This document shows, one piece after another, positions 24,348-33,179 of a stretch of 64,000 nucleotides of DNA. A model generated the notes under the pieces. That model had not been told where the DNA came from. It ran no database searches and saw only the letters and a program-made list of their open reading frames with translations. How positions within the stretch are numbered: position 1 is the first letter of the stretch; each line of letters opens with the position of its first letter. The position numbers were made by a program, and so were the translations under genes. This stretch comes from Paenibacillus_AA sp045062745 (lineage in GTDB: Bacteria; Bacillota; Bacilli; Paenibacillales; NBRC-103111). The stretch covers positions 310,001-374,000 of the forward strand of contig NZ_JBJGED010000002.1 of assembly GCF_045062745.1 (NCBI RefSeq). Reading direction: 5' to 3'.

Positions 24348-27300
24348 TTATGCTGCAGCCGCCAATTGCTTGCGCTGCTTGCGGGATTTGCGGTAGAAGA
24401 ACAGTTCGTATACGCAAGGCACGATGACGAGCGTGAGCAGCGTCGCGGCCGTCAGACCGCCGATCACGACGATGGCCAAGCTCTGCGAGACGATGCTGCC
24501 GGATTCGGCCTTCCCGAACACGAGCGGCAGCATGGCGCAGATGGTCGCGATCGCGGTCATCAGAATCGGACGCATCCTCGAGCTGGCCGCTTCGAGCAGC
24601 GCCTCGCGAATCGGCATGCGCTCCTCATTCTGTTTCACTCGGTCGATCAGCACGATTGCGTTCGTGACGACGATGCCGATCAGCATGAGCGCGCCGAACA
24701 TCACCGTGAAATCAGGCGTGACGCCGGTAACGAGCAGCCCAAGGACGGCGCCGATCGCGGCAAGCGGCAGCGAGAACAAGATTGCGAGCGGTGCGCGCAG
24801 CGTTTTGAATGCGATCACCATGATCAAGTAGACGATGCAGATCGAGATGAGCGCTGTCATGCCCAGATCCGCGAAGTCGCTCGACTGGTCGGCCGATGCG
24901 CCGCCCACGTGCAGCTCGGTGCGCTCCGGCAGCTCGATCGTCTTCGTGCGTTTCGTAATCTCGTCTCCGGCGAGGGAGAGCTGGCTCGGCTCGACGGTGG
25001 CGGTTACGCGTACATACGGCTTGCCTTCCTTATGATACAGCATCGCGGCTTCCTCGGTCTTTGTAATCTTGGCGACGGAGGAGACCGGCACGACCGTGTC
25101 CCCGTTACGAACGGTGAGATTGGACAGGGCGGTCAAGGTGCTCGGGTTCACGACCGGATTCAGCATGACGGATGCTTGCTGCTCGTTCAGCTGCATAGTA
25201 CCGATCGGAATCGGGTTCAGCATGCCTTGCAGCTGTCCGGCCACTTCCTGCGCATTCGCAAGTGATGGATTCACCTCGAAGGCGTACACCGGCTTTTTCT
25301 GATCCATGTTGCTCTTAACCTTCAGCACGCCCTCTACGGTGCGCATTTGATCCATGGCCTTGGCTGCGGCCTCGTTCAGCTTGGAGGGATCGTCGCCGGT
25401 GACATCGACGTAGATCTCGGTGGAGCTCGCTCCGGTCGCATAGTCGAGCGCTCCGGCGTTCAGCTCGGCGCCCGGGTAATTGCCGCGTTGCCCTTTCACG
25501 TTCTCGATCAGCTTCTGGGCATTGACGTCTTTTTTCATTTCCAGCATGTACGACACTTGCGTGGGCGATACGACACTGCCTTCACGGGCGGAATCCGAGC
25601 TGTTCCCGTATTGCATCATGACCCACTTGGGCTCCGGCTGCTGGAGGAGGAACGTTTCCAGCTTTTTCCCTTCGGCCAGCACTTTCTCCGGCGGCGTATC
25701 GCTAGGATAAGCCAGCGTTACGGTCAGAGACTGCGCATTGGACGAATCGATCGCGCCTTTCGGCATCGAGGCGTAGATCCCGATCGATCCGGCGAACAGT
25801 ACGGCCGCGATCGTGAGCGGCACCCACTTGTGCGACAAGTTCCAACGCAGGAAGCCCGAGAACCGTTTCGCGGGTTCGTGCTCATCCTTCTTCGTGTTCC
25901 GCAACATGACGGAGCTGAGCAGAGGCACGACGGTCAGCGCCACGACTAGCGATGTCAGCAGCGAATACGTTACCGTCAGCGCGAACGGCAGCAGGAACGC
26001 TTGTAGCGAGCCGCGCAGCAAGCCCATCGGCAGGAACACCGCGACCGTCGTGATCGTCGACGCCGTAATCGCCGAGGCGACTTCCTTCGTGGCGTCAATG
26101 ATGAGGCCAGTCGAGAACGGCTCCTTCTGCAAGCGGCGGTAGATGTTCTCGATCACGACGATGCTGTCGTCCACGAGACGACCGACCGCCACCGCTACGC
26201 CGCCGAGTGTAATCACGTTGAGCGTAACCCCGGAGAGACTCAAGAGATAGAGCGTAATGGCAAGCGAGAGCGGAATCGAGACGATCGTGATGAACGTTGT
26301 ACGGAGATTCCGCAGGAAGAGCAAGATGACGACCGTCGCGAACAAGGCGCCTAGCAGCACTTCCCGCATCATCCCGTTCACGGAGTCGACCACCATCTCC
26401 GAGGTGCTGGACATAACGCTTACCGTCGCGCCGGGAATTTCTTGGGTCAGCCGGTCCGCGGTCTTCTGCACTTCGTGACCTACATCCACCGCATTTGCTC
26501 CCGCAGCTTTGGAGACGGTGATGAGCATAATGTCTTCCCCGCCCACACGGCTAATACTCTCCTGGCCGGAGTTCAGCTTCACATCGGCCACATCGCCCAG
26601 CGTAGCTCCGGGGGCGACGGGCAGCTTCTTCAGCGTTTCGAGATCGCGGACAAGGCCCACTACCTTCAAGTTCCCGGTCGAGCCGTCAATCGTTTTGGCG
26701 CCGATCGAGGCCGAGACATCGCGTCCTTGCAGGACGCCCATCAGCGCCGGGTAAGGCACGTTCTTCTGAGCCAGCTTAGCTGGATCCGGCGTTATGGTAA
26801 CCGTTGGAGACGTCTTGCCATAGATCGCTACATTGCCGGCTCCCTTGATTTTTTGCATTTCCGGCAGCATCCGGTCTTCTGCCAGCTTCATGTTGCTCGG
26901 CGTCAAGCCGTCCTTGAACGAAATCGACACCCACGAGACCGGAATCATCGAGGTGTTGAGCTGGAGGACATACGGCGTCGAGACGCGTTCCGGCAAACGC
27001 ACGGCGTTCACCGCCTCCTGGACCTCCGCCTTCGCTTCCTTCATGTTGGTCTTGGAATCGAACATCAGGTCGATCTTCGAGAAGCCGTCGCCTGTCGTAG
27101 ACAACATATCCTTCTTGCCCTTCACGAGCGAGACCGCCTTCTCGAGCGGCGCCGTCACCGCGGTCTCCATGGACTTGGCGTCATAGCCTTGGCCGATGGC
27201 CGTGATTGTGACCGCCGGATTGTCGGCATAGGGCAGGAACTCCATCGGCAGCCTCCAATAGCTGAGCACCCCGATCAGGAGCGCCATCACGACGCCGATT

Positions 27301-27353
27301 TTCATAGCGGCCTTATTGCGGAATGACCAGCTAGTGATACCTTTCATTATCAT
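24348..27353 (-). CDS. RND efflux pump permease, SwrC/AcrB-like
   Basis: About 1001 residues with the two-fold RND layout: helix 1 near residue 15, a large extracytoplasmic loop, helices 2-6 around 330-500, then the same again. The proton-relay pair is present in VGRLVDDSIVVIENIYR near 400. The AcrB K940 position is Thr in IGIVVTNAIVLIDRV, as in Firmicutes homologues. It probably exports lipopeptides, lipids or drugs. No membrane-fusion or outer-membrane partner is encoded nearby, as expected for a Gram-positive. ATG at 27351-27353 and 27345-27347 are both possible starts after GAGAGGGG. It is divergent from lexA. Confidence 0.93.
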   Translation of the reverse strand: MIMKGITSWSFRNKAAMKIGVVMALLIGVLSYWRLPMEFLPYADNPAVTITAIGQGYDAKSMETAVTAPLEKAVSLVKGKKDMLSTTGDGFSKIDLMFDSKTNMKEAKAEVQEAVNAVRLPERVSTPYVLQLNTSMIPVSWVSISFKDGLTPSNMKLAEDRMLPEMQKIKGAGNVAIYGKTSPTVTITPDPAKLAQKNVPYPALMGVLQGRDVSASIGAKTIDGSTGNLKVVGLVRDLETLKKLPVAPGATLGDVADVKLNSGQESISRVGGEDIMLITVSKAAGANAVDVGHEVQKTADRLTQEIPGATVSVMSSTSEMVVDSVNGMMREVLLGALFATVVILLFLRNLRTTFITIVSIPLSLAITLYLLSLSGVTLNVITLGGVAVAVGRLVDDSIVVIENIYRRLQKEPFSTGLIIDATKEVASAITASTITTVAVFLPMGLLRGSLQAFLLPFALTVTYSLLTSLVVALTVVPLLSSVMLRNTKKDEHEPAKRFSGFLRWNLSHKWVPLTIAAVLFAGSIGIYASMPKGAIDSSNAQSLTVTLAYPSDTPPEKVLAEGKKLETFLLQQPEPKWVMMQYGNSSDSAREGSVVSPTQVSYMLEMKKDVNAQKLIENVKGQRGNYPGAELNAGALDYATGASSTEIYVDVTGDDPSKLNEAAAKAMDQMRTVEGVLKVKSNMDQKKPVYAFEVNPSLANAQEVAGQLQGMLNPIPIGTMQLNEQQASVMLNPVVNPSTLTALSNLTVRNGDTVVPVSSVAKITKTEEAAMLYHKEGKPYVRVTATVEPSQLSLAGDEITKRTKTIELPERTELHVGGASADQSSDFADLGMTALISICIVYLIMVIAFKTLRAPLAILFSLPLAAIGAVLGLLVTGVTPDFTVMFGALMLIGIVVTNAIVLIDRVKQNEERMPIREALLEAASSRMRPILMTAIATICAMLPLVFGKAESGSIVSQSLAIVVIGGLTAATLLTLVIVPCVYELFFYRKSRKQRKQLAAAA

Positions 27354-27499
27354 TGATCCCCTCTCAAACAAGTGATTTCCCATGTCTAAGAGTACCTTCT
27401 TCGACCGGAAGGCTGAAGCGACCGGAGCATGATTTTGACCTGGACCTAGGTCGGGCACATCTATCGTTCTGCAGTTCGGTGGTATTTCACACTAAAAAG

Positions 27500-27539
27500 A
27501 GAACTTATGTTTGTGCGAACTCGAGTTCTATGGTATAAT
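27500..27539 (+). promoter_or_regulatory. lexA promoter with two SOS boxes
   Basis: AGAACTTATGTTTG (27500-27513) is a near match and CGAACTCGAGTTCT (27516-27529) a perfect GAAC-N4-GTTC match to the Gram-positive LexA box. The extended -10 TGGTATAAT ends at 27539; TTGTGC at 27511-27516 is the likely -35 at 17 bp. The second box fills the promoter spacer, giving classic autorepression. Bases 27354-27499, shared with the divergent RND gene, also hold the palindrome GACCTAGGTC at 27443-27452 but no other clear signal. Confidence 0.9.
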
Positions 27540-27574
27540 TTACACAATTGAACAAGCCAATTGGAGTGAGCGCT

Positions 27575-28192
27575 GTGAGCAAAGTTTCGAACCGTCAGCA
27601 AGCCATATTAGAATTTATCAAGAGCGAAGTTCGGGAGAAGGGCTACCCGCCTTCCGTACGGGAGATTGGCGAAGCGGTCAATCTGGCCTCCAGTTCCACC
27701 GTTCATGGCCATTTGGATCGTCTGGAGAAGAAAGGCCTCATTCGTCGGGACCCGACGAAGCCGAGAGCGATCGAGATTCTGGATGGCGAGATGACCTCTC
27801 CATTCTCGACCAGCGTGGCGCACGTCCCTCTCGTAGGCCGGGTTACGGCCGGTACGCCGATTACGGCTACGGAGAATATCGAGGAGTACTTCCCTCTACC
27901 TACCCACTATGTGAAGGACGACAATGTGTTCATGCTTCGCATCGTTGGGGAAAGCATGATCGAGGCCGGCATTCACAATGACGACTTCGTCATCGTGAAG
28001 CAGCAGCAGTCGGCGAACAACGGCGATGTCGTCGTCGCGATGACCGAGGAAGACGAAGCGACCGTGAAGACGTTCTACAAGGAACGCGACCACATCCGCC
28101 TGCAGCCTGAGAACTCCACGATGGAGCCGATCCGGCTCAAGAACGTGACGATTCTCGGCAAGGTCATCGGCCTGTTCCGCGATATTCGTTAA
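27575..28192 (+). CDS. lexA: LexA repressor
   Basis: A 205-residue SOS repressor-protease, the same length as the Bacillus subtilis protein. The winged helix-turn-helix (about 1-65) includes GYPPSVREIGEAVNLASSST. The autocleavage site is A92-G93 in RVTAGT, the catalytic serine S127 in GESMIEAG, and the general base K165 in EATVKTF. The start is a GTG at 27575, close behind GGAGTGAG; in-frame codons upstream lack a ribosome site. RecA-stimulated cleavage would release the two boxes upstream of this gene. A terminator follows directly. Confidence 0.97.
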   Translation: MSKVSNRQQAILEFIKSEVREKGYPPSVREIGEAVNLASSSTVHGHLDRLEKKGLIRRDPTKPRAIEILDGEMTSPFSTSVAHVPLVGRVTAGTPITATENIEEYFPLPTHYVKDDNVFMLRIVGESMIEAGIHNDDFVIVKQQQSANNGDVVVAMTEEDEATVKTFYKERDHIRLQPENSTMEPIRLKNVTILGKVIGLFRDIR

Positions 28193-28208
28193 GGCATTTT
28201 GCTAGACG

Positions 28209-28236
28209 AGCCGTCTGAGGACGGCTTTTTTGTTTT
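28209..28236 (+). terminator. lexA terminator
   Basis: AGCCGTC and GACGGCT form a 7-bp stem with loop TGAG, followed by a run of T. It begins 17 bases after the lexA stop. The stretch 28240-28370 beyond it shows no recognisable feature. Confidence 0.9.
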
Positions 28237-28374
28237 GTTCGGTTGGTTGGCTGGCTGTTGCCGCCGTGCCCTTGCACCCATGTTACAGCACCCGCGACCG
28301 CCCCTTCCCACGCTCCAAAGTAGATTTTTTACTTTACTGCTGTATTTTAACGATTACCACCATGCTAACTGAGA

Positions 28375-28398
28375 GAGCCACCCCGAATAAGGTGGCTC
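28375..28398 (-). terminator. Hairpin downstream of the DinB-fold gene
   Basis: GAGCCACC and GGTGGCTC form an 8-bp stem with an 8-base loop. There is no T-run on either strand, so it is only a possible terminator for the minus-strand DinB-fold gene that ends at 28423. Confidence 0.4.
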
Positions 28399-28422
28399 CG
28401 AAGGCGGATCACGTCGAGAGTA

Positions 28423-28887
28423 CTAAATTAATTTAAGCTGGCTTGATATGACTCCAAGATGAATAGCTTCGTGCATCAGAGCAAAGTTGAACAACTCACC
28501 TGCGGAAATGAATTGGAACGGTCCCAATACAAAGGGGGATTGAAGATCCTTGTTTAGCAATTCGGGCTTCTGCTCGTTAAGACGGGAAAGCTGTTCCGCT
28601 AACAATTGGATCAGCTCTTCCTTCGTGGGTGGAGCTATCGTCCAATCCGACGGTTTCGTTCCAGAGCCAAACAGCGCCTCATATTGAGCCGGAATTGCCG
28701 ATGGGGATCCGAAGGACAAGGTCGAGTATTTATCCATCCAATAAACCATGTGACCCACATTCCAGCGAATGGTATTATTGAAGCCCTCCGGTTGGATGTC
28801 GAATTGAGCCTCCGAAACGCCCTGAAGCTGCCCGATAACGATCTGACGCAGAACTTTTCCCGTATTCATAATCGATTGTGCCATCAT
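28423..28887 (-). CDS. DinB-fold protein
   Basis: A 154-residue four-helix-bundle protein of the DinB/YfiT superfamily. The three metal-ligand histidines are in RWNVGHMVYWMDKY near residue 46 and in MHEAIHLGVISSQ near 138. AGGAGG precedes an ATG pair. Members include thiol-dependent transferases and damage-inducible proteins of unknown activity. Despite lying next to lexA, its upstream region has no GAAC-N4-GTTC site, so SOS control is not supported. It is divergent from a LysR regulator, a common arrangement for regulator and target. Confidence 0.85.
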   Translation of the reverse strand: MMAQSIMNTGKVLRQIVIGQLQGVSEAQFDIQPEGFNNTIRWNVGHMVYWMDKYSTLSFGSPSAIPAQYEALFGSGTKPSDWTIAPPTKEELIQLLAEQLSRLNEQKPELLNKDLQSPFVLGPFQFISAGELFNFALMHEAIHLGVISSQLKLI

Positions 28888-29063
28888 TGAAACGCCTCCT
28901 GATAAATGGTAGTTTGTGTGTTCTCTTGCACATTAAAAGTGTACCTTTGCCTCCAAAAAGCAACAATCACGAGATTCCGATGCAATGGATCGGTTTTAGT
29001 AATGACTTGAACGGCCGTTATAATTAATGAAAGGTGATCGCTAACAGGAAGGGGCACTGAGGA

Positions 29064-29975
29064 ATGGAACTTCGACAGCTTGAATATTTTGCTGCCATAT
29101 GTAAGGAGATGCATTTCTCACGGGCGGCCGAGAACCTCTGCACAACACAGTCGAATCTGAGTCAACAGATTAAGTTTTTGGAGAACGAGCTTGGGCTTCC
29201 TCTATTCGATCGCATTGGAAAACGGATTGCGTTAACGGATGCAGGTAAGATCTTGTTGGAGCAATGTCATCTCGTCTTCGAACGCATCGATTATATTAAA
29301 GGAGCGATAACGGATCTTAAGCGAATGGAAGGCGGCAGGCTGGACATCGCAATTCTTCCAGGTGATGGGGACTTGCTGTTTGATGCACTGTTGACCAACT
29401 TTCATCTTACATATCCGAAACTTTCAATTAGTGTTACGGAAACCATGGATGTGTATGAACAGGTTGTCGACGGCAAAAGGGATCTTGGAGTTACCACAGT
29501 ACCTCCGAATCCGGATGACCGAATTTCCATCATCCCTTTGTTCCACGAGGAGTTTGCTTTAGCCATCCGATCGGATCACCCCGTTGCGAAGTCAAAGGCG
29601 ATCCCCTTCGAACAGTTACAGCAGCTCAAGATGGTGATGTTCGGTCCTGATCACCAGATTACGAAGGTCATCCATTCTTGTTGCCATGAAAAAGGAATAT
29701 CCATAGACAATCCGATTGTAACGTCTACGCTATCGACGATTCTCTCCCTAGTCGACCAAGGGATAGGGGCCACAATTCTTCCACGACTGCTGCTTGATTA
29801 TCTGAACCGCGATAACATCTCAGCGGTAACGTTGCTCAATCCTACACCAAGTCAGGATATCTGCATCGTACATCGGACGGACAAGTTTATGGGGCAAGCA
29901 GCAAAGTTATTCATTGACGAGTTGCAGTCTTTCATTCAAAGCGTAATGGAGCGTACCATTCGTTCGTTGGGGTAA
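29064..29975 (+). CDS. LysR-family transcriptional regulator
   Basis: A 303-residue LysR protein, CynR/CbbR-like. The winged helix-turn-helix is at 1-60 (MELRQLEYFAAICKEMHFSR, then AENLCTTQSNLSQQIKFLE). The effector domain (about 90-290) is a periplasmic-binding-protein fold for a small effector. A TATAAT at 29019-29024 lies 39 bases upstream with a poor -35, as is common for autoregulated LysR promoters. The likely target is the divergent DinB-fold gene. The effector is not predictable. Confidence 0.93.
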   Translation: MELRQLEYFAAICKEMHFSRAAENLCTTQSNLSQQIKFLENELGLPLFDRIGKRIALTDAGKILLEQCHLVFERIDYIKGAITDLKRMEGGRLDIAILPGDGDLLFDALLTNFHLTYPKLSISVTETMDVYEQVVDGKRDLGVTTVPPNPDDRISIIPLFHEEFALAIRSDHPVAKSKAIPFEQLQQLKMVMFGPDHQITKVIHSCCHEKGISIDNPIVTSTLSTILSLVDQGIGATILPRLLLDYLNRDNISAVTLLNPTPSQDICIVHRTDKFMGQAAKLFIDELQSFIQSVMERTIRSLG

Positions 29976-29992
29976 TAGAGGATCGACGGTAT

Positions 29993-30027
29993 AAAAAATC
30001 CCTCAACGCGCGAGGCGTCAAGGGATT
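29993..30027 (-). terminator. glnRA terminator
   Basis: On the minus strand AATCCCTTGACGC pairs (with GU wobbles) with GCGTTGAGGGATT, and TTTTTATACC follows. It begins about 48 bases after the glnA stop codon. Confidence 0.88.
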
Positions 30028-30074
30028 CCAGAGTCGCATCCAAATTCAATTCAATCCGAAACAACCCAAACCAA

Positions 30075-31412
30075 TCAATACAGCGTCAAATACTGCTCCC
30101 GCTCCCAATTATGCACTTGGGTGCGGTACATGTCCCACTCGATCTCCTTCAGCTCGAAGAAGTGTGTCAGCGCGTGCTCGCCGAGCGCGTCGACGATCAC
30201 CTCGTCGGACAGCATCTCGAGCAGCGCTTCCTTCAGATTCGCCGGCAAGCTCGGGATGCCTTGCTCCTCCCGCTCTTCCTCGGACATGATGTAGATGTTG
30301 CGGTCGACCGGCGCCGGCAGCTCCATCTTGTGGGCGATGCCGTTCAAGCCGGCCTTCAGCATCACCGCGAGCGCCAAGTACGGGTTCGCCGCCGGATCGG
30401 GGTTCCGCACCTCGATCCGGGTGCTGAGTCCGCGCGAGGCCGGGATGCGGATCATCGGGCTGCGGTTGCTGGCCGACCAAGCGACGTAACAAGGCGCCTC
30501 ATACCCCGGCACGAGCCGCTTATAGGAGTTCACCGTCGGGTTCGTGATCGCCGCGAACGCCCGGGCATGCTTCAGAATGCCCGCCATGTAGTAGTAAGCC
30601 GTCTCGCTCAGGCCGAGCCGGTCTTTCTCGTCATAGAAGGCGTTCTCCGCCCCTTTGAACAACGATTGATGGCAATGCATCCCCGAGCCGTTCACGCCAA
30701 ACAAAGGCTTCGGCATGAATGTAGCGTGCAGCCCGTGCTGACGGGCTACGGTTTTCACGACCAGCTTGAACGTCTGGATCTGGTCTGCGGCATGAATGGC
30801 GTCGGCGTACTTGAAGTCGATCTCATGCTGCCCCGGAGCGACCTCGTGGTGGGACGCCTCGATCTCGAAGCCCATCTCCTCCAGCGTAAGCACGATCTCG
30901 CGGCGGCAATTCTCGCCCAAGTCCGTAGGAGCCAAATCGAAATACCCGCCCTGATCGTTCAGCTCCATCGTCGGATTGCCCTTCTCATCGGTCTTGAACA
31001 GGAAGAACTCCGGCTCCGGCCCGACATTCATCGCGGTGAAGCCCATCTCCTCGGCTTCCCGCAGCACGCGCTTCAGAATACCGCGCGGGTCGCCCGGGAA
31101 CGGACGGCCGTCCGGCAAGTAAACGTCGCAGATCAAGCGTGCGACCCGATCTTCGGTCACCCAAGGGAATACGACCCATGTGTCGAGGTCCGGGTACAAG
31201 TACATATCCGATTCTTCGATCCGGACATAGCCTTCGATCGACGAGCCGTCGAACATCATTTTGTTGTCGAGCGCCTTCTCCAGCTGGCTGACCGGAATCT
31301 CCACATTCTTGATCGTGCCGAGCAAGTCGGTGAACTGCAGGCGGATAAACCGAACATTCTGTTCTTTGGCGATACGCAGAATATCCTGCTTCGAATAATG
31401 GGAACGCGTCAT
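30075..31412 (-). CDS. glnA: Glutamine synthetase, type I-alpha
   Basis: A 445-residue dodecameric glutamine synthetase that condenses glutamate and ammonia using ATP. Beta-grasp domain at about 15-95, catalytic domain at about 105-440. Recognisable elements include MFDGSSIEGYVRIEESDMYL, the metal-site segment VGPEPEFFLF, HEVAPGQHEIDFKY and the ATP/adenylate region ANPYLALAVMLKAGLNGI. Its length marks the I-alpha form, which is feedback inhibited and not adenylylated. In Bacillus the feedback-inhibited enzyme also modulates GlnR and TnrA. It follows glnR by 20 bases and shares its GlnR-controlled promoter. Confidence 0.98.
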   Translation of the reverse strand: MTRSHYSKQDILRIAKEQNVRFIRLQFTDLLGTIKNVEIPVSQLEKALDNKMMFDGSSIEGYVRIEESDMYLYPDLDTWVVFPWVTEDRVARLICDVYLPDGRPFPGDPRGILKRVLREAEEMGFTAMNVGPEPEFFLFKTDEKGNPTMELNDQGGYFDLAPTDLGENCRREIVLTLEEMGFEIEASHHEVAPGQHEIDFKYADAIHAADQIQTFKLVVKTVARQHGLHATFMPKPLFGVNGSGMHCHQSLFKGAENAFYDEKDRLGLSETAYYYMAGILKHARAFAAITNPTVNSYKRLVPGYEAPCYVAWSASNRSPMIRIPASRGLSTRIEVRNPDPAANPYLALAVMLKAGLNGIAHKMELPAPVDRNIYIMSEEEREEQGIPSLPANLKEALLEMLSDEVIVDALGEHALTHFFELKEIEWDMYRTQVHNWEREQYLTLY

Positions 31413-31432
31413 GATACCAATCCTCCAGATTG

Positions 31433-31846
31433 TTATTGTTTAGGGAAAAATCGGGAAAGCTCGCCTTGGATCAAGGAAACTTGTCCAGGCCGCTTGCCGG
31501 ACCGCAGCTGCTGCTTCAGCATCTTGTGCAGCTGGGTATCGGTCATCTCTCTCCGCTTCACTTCGGATTGCTCATTCAGTACGGTAGCGTCTTCGGATTC
31601 TTTATTTACCGGGTTGAGCACTTGCTTGATGCCGGCAATGTTGACACCCTTCTCGATCAGCGCCTTGATCTGCAACAGCCGCTCGACGTCATTGAAGGAG
31701 AAAAGCCGCTGGTTGCCGGACGTCCGGGCCGGGATGATCAGCTCATGCTGTTCATAATACCGGATCTGCCGAGCGGTGAGGTCGGTCAGCTTCATTACGA
31801 TCCCGATCGGAAATAATGCCATGTTCCTGCGAATATCATCACTCAT
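31433..31846 (-). CDS. glnR: Nitrogen regulator GlnR (MerR family)
   Basis: A 137-residue MerR-family repressor. The DNA-binding region (about 10-80) includes FPIGIVMKLTDLTARQIRYY and ERLLQIKALIEKGVNIAGIK. The C-terminal tail (KMLKQQLRSGKRPGQVSLIQ and GELSRFFPKQ) matches the GlnR region that contacts feedback-inhibited glutamine synthetase. It is the first gene of a two-gene operon with glnA. A perfect GlnR/TnrA box lies just upstream of its promoter, so autorepression is expected when nitrogen is plentiful. Confidence 0.96.
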   Translation of the reverse strand: MSDDIRRNMALFPIGIVMKLTDLTARQIRYYEQHELIIPARTSGNQRLFSFNDVERLLQIKALIEKGVNIAGIKQVLNPVNKESEDATVLNEQSEVKRREMTDTQLHKMLKQQLRSGKRPGQVSLIQGELSRFFPKQ

Positions 31847-31880
31847 GAGCCATCACTCCACAATTAAAGGGGTTACATGA

Positions 31881-31930
31881 ATTGTACAATTCTCCCTCAG
31901 ACGTGTCAAGACATGTAAGGTTTCGTTACA
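31881..31930 (-). promoter_or_regulatory. glnRA promoter and GlnR/TnrA box
   Basis: Minus strand: TTGACA (plus 31904-31909), 17-bp spacer, TACAAT (plus 31881-31886). TGTAACGAAACCTTACA (plus 31914-31930) is a perfect TGTNA-N7-TNACA box immediately upstream of the -35. The box overlaps the last codons of ynbB, so the operator is partly inside coding sequence. Confidence 0.92.
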
Positions 31931-33176
31931 ATAAACCCGCATCCATCATATTGCGAACCGCGGTCAAGACACCGAGCTTCACATGCGAATAGGTGAGGCC
32001 GCCCTGCATATAGGCGATGTACGGCTCGCGAATCGGCGCGTCCGCCGACAGCTCGAGGCTCCCGCCCTGGATGAATGTACCGGCGGCCATGATGACGGGA
32101 TGCTCGTAGCCGGGCATGTCCCACGGCTCGGGCACGACATGGGCGTCGATCGCCGACGCCTTCTGGATGCCTTGCACGAACGCGATCAGATGGCGTTCAC
32201 TGGTGAACCGGACCGCCTGGATCAGGTCGGTCCTCGGCTCGTCCCAGCGCGGATGCGAGACGAAGCCGAGCTGCTCGAACAGAGCGGCGGCGAACACCGC
32301 ACCCTTGAGCGCCTGGCCGACGAGGTGCGGGGCGAGGAACAGCCCCTGGAACAAACTGCGCATCGTGCCGAGCGTCGCCCCCACCTCGCCGCCGATGCCC
32401 GGCGCGGTCAGCCGGTAGGCGGCGAGGTCGACGAGCTTCCTCCGCCCGGCGATATATCCGCCTGTTGGGGCTACGCCGCCTCCGGGATTCTTAATTAACG
32501 AGCCGGCGATCAAATCGACCCCGACTTCGGTCGGCTCCCGGTCCTCGGTGAATTCTCCGTAGCAATTGTCCACGAAAACGACAACGTCCGGCTTAATCGA
32601 TTTGACGAAGGCCGTCATTTTGGCGATTTGCTGCACGGAGAAGGAGGGCCGCCAATCGTATCCCCGTGATCGCTGAATCCCAATCACTCTCGTCTCCGCC
32701 GTGATCTTCCCCCGGATCGAGTCCCAGTCCGGCTGGCCGTCGTCGAGCAGCGCAGCCTCTTCATACCGGATGCCCCAATCCTGCAGAGAGCCGGTCCCGT
32801 CCCCGGGCTGCCCGATCACTTTATGCAGCGTATCGTAGGGCCGGCCGGTGATGTACAGCATGTGGTCGCCCGGCCGCAATACGCCGAACAACGCGGTGCC
32901 GATCGTATGCGTGCCCGAGACGAAATGCGGCCGCACTAGCGCCGCCTCCGCTCCGAATGCTTCCGCGTATACGAGATCGAGGACTTCCCGGCCGCGGTCG
33001 TTATAGCCGTAACCCGTCGAGCCTGAGAAATGGTAATCGCTCACTTTGTATTTTTGGAACGCGTTAATTACTTTCCACTGATTCCGGTCGACCACCCGGT
33101 CGATTTGCTTCATCATGGGCGCGGCCGTCTCCTCCGCCTGCTCCATACGCCCAATCAGCATTTCCGGCATTTGCAT
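31926..33176 (-). CDS. ynbB: YnbB-like PLP enzyme (methionine gamma-lyase/aluminium-resistance family)
   Basis: A 416-residue fold-type I PLP protein. SGSTGYGYNDRGREVLDLVY near residue 52 and the Schiff-base lysine region GSLIKNPGGGVAPTGGYIAG near 226 are conserved in this family. The family has been annotated as aluminium resistance and as a C-S lyase, but the physiological reaction is not settled. The order hflX-ynbB-glnR-glnA is the same as in Bacillus subtilis. It follows hflX with a 3-base gap, and its 3' end carries the GlnR box of the next operon. Confidence 0.93.
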   Translation of the reverse strand: MQMPEMLIGRMEQAEETAAPMMKQIDRVVDRNQWKVINAFQKYKVSDYHFSGSTGYGYNDRGREVLDLVYAEAFGAEAALVRPHFVSGTHTIGTALFGVLRPGDHMLYITGRPYDTLHKVIGQPGDGTGSLQDWGIRYEEAALLDDGQPDWDSIRGKITAETRVIGIQRSRGYDWRPSFSVQQIAKMTAFVKSIKPDVVVFVDNCYGEFTEDREPTEVGVDLIAGSLIKNPGGGVAPTGGYIAGRRKLVDLAAYRLTAPGIGGEVGATLGTMRSLFQGLFLAPHLVGQALKGAVFAAALFEQLGFVSHPRWDEPRTDLIQAVRFTSERHLIAFVQGIQKASAIDAHVVPEPWDMPGYEHPVIMAAGTFIQGGSLELSADAPIREPYIAYMQGGLTYSHVKLGVLTAVRNMMDAGLL

Positions 33177-33179
33177 CTT

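Noticed and set aside
28888..29063. Possible SOS box upstream of the DinB-fold gene
   Set aside because: AGAACACACAAACT has only one GAAC half-site; the second half is not GTTC.
30111..31757. A 548-codon open frame antisense to glnA and glnR
   Set aside because: Shadow of the real genes; it crosses the glnRA junction and shows no recognisable domain.
31870..31892. Second GlnR box around the glnR -10 region
   Set aside because: The GTTACATGAATTGTACA stretch does not satisfy TGTNA-N7-TNACA in either direction.
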